Positions 1 to 9,259 of a stretch of DNA of 64,000 nucleotides are shown one piece after another (within the stretch, counting starts at the first letter, position 1; every line of letters starts with the position of its first letter). The translations under genes and the position numbers were made by a program. Origin of the DNA: Daucus carota subsp. sativus. Its lineage: Eukaryota > Streptophyta > Magnoliopsida > Apiales > Apiaceae. Where the stretch lies: NCBI RefSeq assembly GCF_001625215.2, contig NC_030381.2, forward strand, positions 39,058,689-39,122,688. The letters run 5' to 3'. A model generated the notes under the pieces. The model was not told where the DNA came from and did not search any database. It was given only the letters and a program-made list of their open reading frames with translations.

Positions 1-2017
1 TGCAAAGCTAGTATTGAAAGCGCCAACCAAGTCATGACAATGCTTCAAGTCTTTGACCAGGCTTCGGGACAAAAGGTCAATGTTGACAAGTCATCGGTCT
101 TTTTCAGTAGAAACACTGGTTCTGATCTCAAGCTGGAAATATGTAACAAGCTCCATTTCAACGAAGCGGACGAAAACAGCTCATACCTTGGTCTCCCAAG
201 TCTAATCACAAGAAGCAAATCTGCAGTTTTTGGGTATGTCAAAGAAAAACTACAGGACAGAGTCCATAGTTGGGACAAAAAACAGATATCGAGAGGAGGG
301 AAAGAAATTTTGATCAAATCTGTTGGTCAAACTCTCCCGAATTATACCATGAGTGTTTTCCTTTTGCCAGTAGAAACGTGCAAAGACTTAGAGCGAACTA
401 TGAGCAAATACTGGTGGAAATCTGATGGCAAGAAAGAGAAAGGCATACACTGGTTTTCTTGGGATAAAATGTGTTTGAGAAAAGCTAATGGAGGAATGGG
501 ATTTAGCAATGTAAGGGACTTTAATATAGCTCTTCTCGGAAAGCAGGCATGGAGAATCATTCAGTTCCCAGAAAAACTAGTAAGCCAAGTTTTCAAAGCT
601 CGATATTTCCCAAATGGATCTTATCTGGAAACCCAACTCGGAAGCAACCCCAGCTACATATGGCGTAGCATTCTGGCAGCACAAGATATGATTAAACAAG
701 GAGTCTCATGTCGGGTTGGATCTGGTAAAACTATAAGCATCTTAAACTCTCCTTGGTTACCATCAGAAACTGATCCATACATCCATACTCAGAGTCAGTC
801 AATTGTAAATCAAAAGGTTGCAGCTCTAATGGTTAATGGCGAAAGAAAATGGGATGAAGAAGTGATTCCTGACATATTCTCTCAAAGAGATGCAGAGATG
901 ATTCTCAGCATTCCTCTTGAACATGACAATGTGGACAACTGGTATTGGAGACGTGACAAAATTCGGAATGTACACAGTTAAAGGAGGTTATCTCTTCCTT
1001 CAGGAGTTGAAGCAAGGTGCTCATCGAGATAATAATTCAGGGTTTTGGCGAAGTTTGTGGAACTTAAAAATTCCACCAAAAGTGAAAAACTTTTTATGGA
1101 GAGCTTCAAGTAACTGTTTGCCAACTAAAGACATGCTGCGTATCAAAAGAGTCCCAGTTGATAGTTGGTGTCCCACATGCAACGCATTTCCTGAAACCAC
1201 AGTGCACTCTTTGCTTACTTGTTCTTTTGCACTTCAATGCTGGAATTTGACAGATTTCTCGACTACTTTAGACACTTTTGGTTCCTTTCAAGAATGGCTT
1301 CAAGCAATCTTTGATCAGAAAAGGAAATCGGACGTGGAGATCATAGCAATGATTAGTTGGATGCTCTGGAAAAACAGAAATGATGTGGTCTGGAAGCAAA
1401 AATGTATGGACGTTTCAAGTATTGTAACAGCGGCGTTATCTGTCCTTAATCAATGGAAATTTGTTCAAGACAGGTCCTTCAACATTTCATTGGGTTACAT
1501 GACTTGAGACGATGGCTCAGAACAATGGTGTGCCCCTACAGTTGATAGAATTAAGGTTAACTCCGATGCAGCAATCTTTGAAAATCCAAACAGGTACAGC
1601 TATGCTTTCGTTGCCAGAAATCATAATGGTACTCTTATAGAAGCAAAATCCAGGTGTGCCCAAGGATCTATATCTCCTGTTTTGGCAGAAGCGATGGGAA
1701 TTTGGGAAGCTCTTAGCTGGATAAAAACCAGGAAGCTGTCAAATGTGGACGTTGAAGCTGACAGCCTAGAACTAGTTCAGTGGATACGTAGCTCTTACAC
1801 AAGTTTATCCTATGTTGGCCGCATGGTAGATAAGTGTAAAAACCTCTTGGCAGGAATGAGCAGTCAAAACGTGATGTTAAGATTTGTTAAACGATCTGCA
1901 AATAGAGTAGCTCACTATTTAGCGAGATACAGCTATTTACCAGCTGATCGTAGTTGGAGGGTGGAGAATGTTCACCCGGAATTTGATTATGTTTTATGTA
2001 ATGATTTGAGGAAATAA
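1..2017 (+). pseudogene. Broken LINE ORF2: RT C-terminus, zf-RVT and RNase H
   Basis: The reading frame starts in RT (a G-K-VN-KS-FFS type motif near the window start), then continues through the LKIPPKVKNFLWR segment and a C-P-T-C...H...C zinc-binding pattern at about 1170-1230. The RNase H domain follows at about 1530-2017, with NSDAA, AEA and EADS carrying the expected acidic residues and a C-terminal NRVAHYLAR segment. The ORF is broken twice. A frameshift near 955-965 shifts the frame just before the MYTVKGGY segment, and a TGA at 1505-1507 separates zf-RVT from RNase H. Such proteins nick the target and reverse-transcribe the element RNA; this copy cannot make an intact one. Two lesions in 2 kb suggest a copy of moderate age. 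Confidence 0.88.
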
Positions 2018-2046
2018 AATCTTCATTTTCCGGCAAAAAAAAAAAA
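1..2046 (+). mobile_element. 3' part of a LINE (non-LTR retrotransposon), cut by the window edge
   Basis: The window opens inside a reverse transcriptase domain and runs through the usual plant LINE C-terminal order: RT thumb, zf-RVT zinc-finger-like segment, RNase H, stop, very short 3' end and an A-run at about 2035-2046. The short A-rich tail directly after the stop is typical of plant L1-like elements. The 5' end and its target site duplication lie outside the window, so the duplication cannot be checked. Confidence 0.9.
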
Positions 2047-2469
2047 CATTTTACTCATGAAAAGTTATTAGAAAAGTCACGGGAGAATGTGAAAAGTTAA
2101 AAAGAAATCTAGAACTATAACTACTTGTTTGCTGTTTCTGGGCTCGAATTTTGCTGGGCTCTCTACACCAGTTATAAGTAAATTAGTCGGCCCATATACT
2201 ATTGGCCTTTTAATATATTTCTTTTAATGTTAAACGAGTAGGAATTTATTATCTAGATGATATGATTTTACATCAAAATAATATATTTTTTAAAATATTC
2301 TGGTGATATGAATTGTAATGATAGTGATCGCATTCTTTATTCTCATCGAGTCTACTTCTCATATATTATTTTTCAAATATTTATAAGATATTAAAACTAA
2401 AAATAAAATGCTTACGTTTTTCTTTTACACTTCTTTTACATTTAAAATACTATTAACACACCCCGTAAA
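2047..2469. other. AT-rich spacer
   Basis: Nothing coding is seen between the LINE tail and the hAT-bounded block, and no repeat boundary was recognised. Confidence 0.6.
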
Positions 2470-2768
2470 GTGACATGTAGGGCTGAGCATTCGGTCGGTT
2501 CGGTTCGGTTCGCTTAGTTCGGTTCAAAACCGAACCGAAATAATCGAAAACCAAATTAGCCTCTTTTTTTTAAATCGAACCGAACCGAACCGAATTAGTA
2601 ATCTGGACCGAACCGACCGAATTATTTCGATTCGGTTTTGGTTTCAAAAAACCGAAATTTTTAAACAACCTGCTTATTTCCTTGTACATTACAATTAATA
2701 ATTAAAAATGTCATTCAACCAAACTTCCCTACACAACTTAAAACAGCAAATTAAAGTCTGGAAACTTA

Positions 2769-3098
2769 GGTTGTGTTCACTTGGAGTGAATAGAATGGAG
2801 GGAGAATGGAATGAATTTTGTACTTAAAAAGAGTGTTGATAAAAAAAAATGTATACAATTTTCATTCCTTCAATCATTCCATTCATATTATTTTAACTAG
2901 AATTCTATCCCACATGTTTTGGAAGGAATGCTCATTCCATCTCTACATCATATTTCTTTACAATCTTTAACACAAATAAATTGAACTCATTCATATTTAG
3001 TCACTATTAACTCATACTTTCTTCTTTCTCCATAAAAATTCTATATAGTTTTTCATTCCATTCTCCCCTCGTTCCATTCCATCCAAGTAAACACAGCA
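2769..3098. mobile_element. MITE with GTGTTYACTTGGA-type termini, nested in the hAT block
   Basis: About 330 bp with inverted ends: GTTGTGTTCACTTGG on the left and CCAAGTAAACACAGC on the right, each followed by a GGAGAATGGAATG stretch or its complement. Flanking trinucleotides are TTA and TTG, close to the TWA duplication of PIF/Harbinger-type MITEs. Family assignment is tentative. Confidence 0.6.
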
Positions 3099-3612
3099 TT
3101 GTTTACATCAAAACAAATTCAGAATGACTGATTCCTGCAGGCTGCATCTTTTCTTGTTTGAACTCAGATTAATAAATTAATAACAATCAGCAAGTAAAAC
3201 ACTATGATTCTCGACCTAAAAATCAAACCCAATATATTAGATTCGAAATCAAAATCTAAGATTCTCTACCTAAAGATCAAATTAAGAAAAACATTAAAGA
3301 GGTAATCATATAATCTCAAATCTTAATCCAAATTAGGTAAAATATTAGCTGAAATCGTAAGCTAATTATAGAAATAGAAGCTCGCCAAAGATGAGGAATA
3401 TAACCTGGAATTGAAGATGACGACTCGTGTAATCGTGTTGCTGATGCTGGAGATAAAGATTAGAAGATGAGGAGGTGATTCGTGTTTGATAATCGGAGAG
3501 CCCGGTGAGAGCCTGAGAGGAGTGTCGCGCCGCTTCGTGTAATCGTGTCAGCCAGGAGGTGATTTGAACTTAAGATTCCAGGTTATCTACTTATCTGTGT
3601 TGTATGTATTAT
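3099..3612 (-). other. Possible 5' leader remnant of a transposase gene
   Basis: On the minus strand this less AT-rich stretch looks like an untranslated leader followed by an intron, with short internal repeats (TTCGTGTAATCGTGT occurs at about 3425 and 3534). It lies just inside the hAT left end, where the transposase gene of an autonomous element could sit. No domain is recognisable; the assignment is inference. Confidence 0.2.
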
Positions 3613-3616
3613 ATAA

Positions 3617-4570
3617 CTAGCTTATAACCCGCGTAACTAGCTTATAACCCGCGTAAGGCACAGGATCTTTTTAATTATTTATAAACTTTTTAAATATATT
3701 ATAAATAGTGTGAAAAAATTTAATTTATAAATAATAAATTAAAATTGTATGTATCATGTCAAAGTATTAAATTCTTATCAATTTTTAAATTATTTTAAGT
3801 AAAATATGTGACACCAACTCTTATTAGATTATATTTATAAATGTATTTTATATTAGAATTATTATAATGTGGTTAAAATATTTTTTTAAAAATTTTTTAT
3901 GGTTCGAGATTAAAATTGGTAAACACAATTTGTTTTGAATTAAGACGATGAATCATAAACATGCAATAAGATGGTAGAATTTGTTTTGGATTAAGAAAAA
4001 GTTTTTGCATTCGTTCCTCACATAAATCGGGCTTATTAATTTTATAATATATTAGATAAAAATAATTTTGTGACGGCGTGATTTATATGATTCTACAAAT
4101 AAAATTGGTAGAAAATATTTAATTTCGATTTAAATAAATCATAAATAGGTGAAATATAGAATTTGTTTTGGATTCAGAAAAAGAATTATAAACATGCAAG
4201 TAGATATCAGTTGTTTTATGGAACGGAAGTTAATTTTGTTTTAATCTAACGGTGCTTATTTGTTCAATATACGATCCGATGGATAAATCTAATTTTGTGA
4301 CGGTGCAATTTATACGATTCTATAACTAAAATTTGTAGGAAATATTTTTTTTGGATTAAAAAAAACCAAAAACACATGAAAGACATAATTTGTTTTGAAT
4401 TCAGAAAAGGAATTATAAACATGCAGGTAGATGTCAGTTTCCTTATAGAACAGAATTTAATTTTGTTCTAATCTAACGGTGCTTATTTGTTCAATATACG
4501 ATCCAACGGATGATAAGGTTTTGGACCATAAGACCATGCGACCAAATTATCTCCCTTATGCTTATTATAT
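3617..4570 (-). mobile_element. Helitron-like unit A
   Basis: Read on the minus strand the unit ends in a CCCGCG-type short hairpin remnant, then TTATAAGCTAG at an AT dinucleotide, matching the Helitron 3' rule (hairpin shortly before CTRR). The minus-strand 5' side is the TATATAATAAGC... terminus shared with units B, C and D. The 3' terminus is itself duplicated here as a 20-bp direct repeat (3615-3634 and 3635-3654), and its hairpin is decayed. Confidence 0.6.
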
Positions 4571-4573
4571 ATA

Positions 4574-5694
4574 CTAGCTTATAGCCCGCGCAAGGCGCGG
4601 GAGCTTTTGAATTATTTATAAATTTTTTAAATATATTGTAAGTGGTGTGAAAAAATTTGATTTATATTAAAATTTTTAAATAAAATATTTCAATAAAATA
4701 AAATTCGAAATTATGATTTGTTTGTAAATTAGAACTTTGGTAAATACATCATCACAGTCATTAATAGTTTCAAATAAATTATTTTAATCAAGCAATTGCT
4801 TTTCTCGTATGTATCATGCCAAAGTATTACTCCCTCCGTCCCTTTGAATTCTATACACTTTCCTTTTCGGGATATCCCATTCAATTCTATACACTTCAAA
4901 ACTTCCCCAAAATAGTAAACTTTTATAATATAAAAATCCCATCCACCCACTAACTTCATCTACTTTTCTCAATCTATCACTTAAATATTAATAGGTCCCG
5001 CCACTTTATCTACTTTTCTTTCTCTTTCTTATTACTTTACATTACCTTATACACTTTTCTTAGTCTCCGTATCCAATACAAATGTATACATCTCAAAGGG
5101 ACGGAGGGAGTAAATTTTATCTATTAAATTTTAATATATTTTGAGTGGAATACGTTATGCCAACTCCTATTAGATTATATTAATAAATTTATTTTATATT
5201 AAAATTATTATAATGTGATTTAAATATTTTTCAAAAAATTTATATGGTTCTAAATTAAAATTGATAAACATAATTTGTTTTGAATTAAGAAAAGGAATCA
5301 TAAATATGCAATAAGAAGGTAGAATCTATTTTGGATTAAGAAAAAGTTTTTGTATCTGTTCCGCACATAAATCCGGCTTATTAATTTTAAAATATATTAT
5401 AAAAAAATTGTGACGGTGAGATTTATATGATTCTACGAATAAAACTGGTAGGAAATATTTATTTAGGATTAAAAAAAATCATATACATGTGAAAGACAGA
5501 ATTTGTTTTGGATTCAGAAAAGGAATTATAAACATGCAAGTAGATATCAGTTGCCTTCTAGAACAGAATTTAATTTTGTTCCAATCTAACGGTGCTTATT
5601 TGTTCAATATAAGATCCAACGGATGATAAGCTTTTGGACCAGAGGACCATGCGACCAAATTATCTCCCTTACGCTTATTATATATAAGTATATA
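4574..5694 (-). mobile_element. Helitron-like unit B, carrying a Stowaway insertion
   Basis: Minus-strand 3' end: stem CCCGCGC/GCGCGGG with a three-base loop (4584-4600), then CTATAAGCTAG. The 5' end has the AATAAGCGTAAGGGAG motif at 5667-5680. The body is closely similar to unit D (5840-6671), apart from the inserted Stowaway at 4830-5110. No Rep/helicase coding is present, so it would be non-autonomous. Confidence 0.68.
4830..5110. mobile_element. Stowaway-type MITE with confirmed empty site
   Basis: 281 bp, terminal inverted repeats CTCCCTCCGTCCC and GGGACGGAGGGAG, flanked by TA on both sides (4828-4829, 5111-5112). The paralogous Helitron unit at 6061-6110 has the same flanking sequence without the insert and with a single TA, so the insertion and the duplication are both seen directly. 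No coding capacity; mobilised in trans by Tc1/mariner-type transposases. Confidence 0.93.
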
Positions 5695-5838
5695 ATTCCT
5701 TATAGAACATGATTTAATTTTGTTCTAATCTAACAGTGCTTATTTGTTCAATATACGATCCAACGGATGATAAGCTTTTGGACCATAGGACTATGCGACC
5801 AAATTATCTCCCTTACGCTTATTATATATAAGTATATA
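5695..5838 (-). mobile_element. Truncated Helitron-like unit C (5' end only)
   Basis: About 140 bp repeating the right-hand portion of units B and D, from the GATTTAATTTTGTTCTAATC segment to the TTATATATAAGTATATA end. It is followed directly by the CTAG terminus of unit D, so it adds to the head-to-tail series. Confidence 0.6.
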
Positions 5839-5839
5839 A

Positions 5840-6671
5840 CTAGCTTATAGCCCGTGCAAGGCACGGGAGCTTTTTAATTATTTATAAACTTTTTAAATAT
5901 ATTTTAAATGGTGTGAAAAAATTTAATTTATAAATAATAAATTAAAATTTTCAATAAAATAAAATTCGAAATTATGATTTGTTTGTAAGTTAGAACTTTG
6001 GTAAATACATCATCACAGCCATTAATAGTTTCAAATAAATTATTTTAATCAAGCAATTCCTTTTCTCGTATGTATCATGCCAAAGTATTAAATTCTATCT
6101 ATCAAATTTTAATATATTTTGAGTGGAATACGTTATGCCAACTCCTATTAGATTATATTAATAAATGTATTTTATATTAAAATTATTATAATGTGATTTA
6201 AATATTTTTCAAAAAATTTATATGGTTTTAAATTAAAATTGATAAACATAATTTGTTTTGAATTAAGAAAAGGAATCATAAATATGCAATAAGAAAGTAG
6301 AATCTATTTTGGATTAAGAAAAAGTTTTTGTATTTGTTCCTCACATAAATCCGGCTTATTAATTTTAAAATATATTATAAAAAAATTGTGACGGTGAGAT
6401 TTATATGATTCTACGAATAAAACTGGTAGGAAATATTTATTTAGGATTAGAAAAAATCATATACATGTGAAAAACAGAATTTGTTTTGAATTCAGAAAAG
6501 GAATTATAAACATGCAAGTAGATATCAGTTGCCTTCTTGAACAGAATTTAATTTTGTTCCAATCTAACGGTGCTTATTTATTCAATATAAGATCCAACGG
6601 ATGATAAGCTTTTGGACCAGAGGACCATGCGACCAAATTATCTCCCTTACGCTTATTATATATAAGTATAT
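5840..6671 (-). mobile_element. Helitron-like unit D (lacks the Stowaway)
   Basis: The minus-strand 3' end has a perfect 7-bp stem CCCGTGC/GCACGGG (5851-5867), then CTATAAGCTAG at a T. The body parallels unit B base for base over long stretches and gives the unoccupied target site for the Stowaway of unit B. No ORF of note. Confidence 0.68.
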
Positions 6672-6673
6672 AA

Positions 6674-7618
6674 TAGCCTTTAACCCGTGCGAAGCACGAG
6701 CGGATATATAATTCGTAATTTATTATTTATAATTTAAATTTTGACATCATTTTATTAGTATATTAGTATTAATGGATTGAATTTTAATTAAATTATATTA
6801 TTCAACTGACTATATTTTCACCCGATTACTTGCAAATGGACAAACCCTAACACACACACACATGATTTTAGTACATTTAATCCGAATTTAGTAACGTAGA
6901 TTTATAAATCAGAAAATTCAAATATTTTCTAAACATAGCCGATCATGTAATACCTTTGAAAGATTTAGTAAATCAATCGAATTTAAACATAATTTTGTAA
7001 TTTTGGTTTTTTGACAAAAATAACTTTTAAGATTAGAGTTGGAAAGTGTTATATAATGGTTCGTGTTTATATTGAGATAGAACACGTTAAAGTTAAAAAG
7101 AGTTATATGAAGGTTTTAAAAAGAGTTATATGAAGGTTCTTGTTAAAAGAAGATATTCAAAATTGTATATTTATAATTTTATATATAACATCATTATATT
7201 TTTTTAATGAAATATTATATGAATAATGGGCCTGTTTGGTTGAGAGAAGCAGAAGCTGCTGCTTCTCTTGACCCGTTTGTGTAAAGAAGTAGAAGCACTT
7301 TTAAGAAGCTGAAGATGCTAGCTTCTCTCTCACAGCTTCTGCTTCTTTTCCAAACACTTTATTAACTTATTTACTTCTCACTTCTACTCCACTTCTTTAC
7401 AATAAGCAAGAAGTCACTTCTTTTAAGCTAACCCAAACGGCCTCAATGGATTGTTATGAGTGTTTTTAGGATTTGAAACTGTTTAACAATATAATACTAA
7501 TAGACTCCACATTTGTAGACTTGTAGTACCAAAAGGAGAGTACCAAACCAAAAAATATAACTAAAACCTTGGACTACAAATTATAACCATGTTGGCTTAT
7601 TATAGTATAGTATATATA
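6674..7618 (-). mobile_element. Possible diverged Helitron-like unit E, with nested MITE
   Basis: It begins with TAGCCTTTAACCCGTGCGAAGCACG, a hairpin-plus-terminus resembling the other units, and ends near 7618 with a TTATTATAGTATAGTATATATAAGTAT terminus related to the 5' ends of units A-D. The body differs from those units. Boundaries are approximate and the CTRR motif is not intact. Confidence 0.4.
7228..7444. mobile_element. MITE of the GGGCCTGTTTGG family, copy 1
   Basis: 217 bp, ends GGGCCTGTTTGG and CCCAAACGGCCTC, flanked by AAT on both sides (7225-7227, 7445-7447). The interior is rich in AGAAGC/GCTTCT inverted motifs. A second copy in opposite orientation lies at 23301-23521. The 3-bp duplication fits PIF/Harbinger- or CACTA-type elements, but the target is not the usual TWA. 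Confidence 0.72.
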
Positions 7619-7842
7619 AGTATGTAATATATTTATTTAATATTTAATAAATATTTCGGTTATTTCGGTTTCAACCGAATTACTATTTCAAAAACCGAAC
7701 CGAACCGAAATTCTTTTCGGTTCAAACTGAAAAACCGAATTAACCGAATTTTTCAGAAAAATAAAACCGAACCAAACTAAAATTATACGGTTCGGTTCGA
7801 TTTTTCGGTTTCGATTCGATTTTGCTCACCTCTAATGACATG

Positions 7843-8704
7843 GAAGACTGTCAATTTAGAAAGGAAGTATCCAGGTTGAACTTGGAAGGCTAGAGAACCT
7901 CCCTGGAGAAACATAAAATACAACGATTAAAAAACAACATAAAATAAAAGATAATAACATGAAATAAAAATTTGTTAAGCTTGAAAAGCAAATGTGGGTC
8001 CAATATGACGGCCCGAAGGGCCCAGGATGATCTGGCAAGAGAAGGGTCCACGCTGGCAATTCTAGTGTATCATTGGAGCATGGATCCCACATGCTGTGCC
8101 GAGCCACATGCGAGTCTTCGATGTCCATGCATACACATGATTCCAAAATTCCATCCTTAACTAGTTTCCCTGCTTAAGGGTTTTTTTTGACAAATATGAT
8201 CTACATTTTCGGGGTGAGTCAGAGGGGGTGAGTCAGAGTCGAACTCAGACCTGAACGACAGAATATCTAGCTGCAAGCCTGCAATGGCCTTATTACTTTC
8301 TTAATTACTTTCTTGTGGCGGCAATGGCCGTTTGAAAATAGTCACTGATCAATGGGCTAATTCCACAATTTCCGAAATCAGTTACCATCTCTATATGATA
8401 CACACAACACAACTAAGTAAATGATTCATGTTATTACAACAAAAATATAAGAATATAAAAATTATTTTCAATTTTAAGTTAATAAATATAACTAATTTAT
8501 ATGATTAAGTCAAAAAATATTAAATGATCGCTCAATTTCAAGTTAACAAGTTAATTTATGAATAAATTCCGATTATTTTAGTTAAAATATATTATTCAGA
8601 TCTATTTTAAGTCTTCTGACTTGTTTGATAAATATACATTAACACAAACATATTTTTGATAATTTAAAATTTTATTTTAAATAAAATATATGTATTAATT
8701 ACAT

Positions 8705-8741
<37 letters not shown>

Positions 8742-9259
8742 AGAAATTGAAAAATACTTTTCAAAATCCGGTTGAAAATAAACTACCGGATACATTTATA
8801 TTATACGTAGATTTAGTCATTTAGACTTATTTATTCAGTTTAACGTATAATTTAAAATTTTATTAACATATTATTCAGTTTAACGTATAATGTTGAGGTT
8901 TTTTGAATAATTTCACTTTAAAGTCTTTGACATATAATAAAAATAAATTCAAATATTACAAAATTAACATAAGATTTTCGACATATTTTATATGTGGAAA
9001 TTAAAATATTAAGTATTAATTTTATTTTTGAAAAAATAATGAACAAAAAATAAATAATCGCCGCGGATCGCGAACATTAACAAACAACTAGTACTAGTAA
9101 TAATATTGTACTCATCAAGAGTGAAAGAAGAGCTGTCTTTTTCTTTATTTTCTTTTTATTTTTTGAGCTGTAGCTTTCTCTTACCATCCGTTATTTTTGC
9201 TCTTTAATTCCATCATCACTGCACCAATTTCTCTCCTTCTTCTTCCTCCTCGGCTGCAA
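7843..9259. other. Intergenic region and upstream region of the GH28 gene
   Basis: AT-rich. It contains a (TA)n microsatellite at about 8711-8737 and a short GGGGTGAGTCAGAG direct duplication near 8211-8234. The last 140 bases before the start codon are pyrimidine-rich, as plant leaders often are. No clear TATA box was chosen. Confidence 0.5.

Larger units (their letters stand above)
2478..7834. mobile_element. hAT-type element or hAT-bounded composite, 5.36 kb
   Basis: The left end reads TAGGGCTGAGCA and the right end is the inverted counterpart TGCTCACCTCTA. Both are followed inward by dense subterminal repeats of the CGGTTCGGTT type (2491-2650 and 7660-7815). The flanks GTGACATG (2470-2477) and ATGACATG (7835-7842) match at 7 of 8 bases, the length expected of a hAT target site duplication. 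The interior holds no intact transposase; it is filled by Helitron-like units and MITEs. It is probably a defective hAT that served as a landing pad. The alternative, two unrelated hAT ends that match by chance, is unlikely given both flanks and subterminal repeats. Confidence 0.75.

Noticed and set aside
7856..8160. Overlapping open frames on both strands
   Set aside because: No domain, no splice context and no homology recognised; likely chance.
8220..8290. tRNA-like GTCGAACTC motif
   Set aside because: No cloverleaf could be formed and no A box is correctly spaced.
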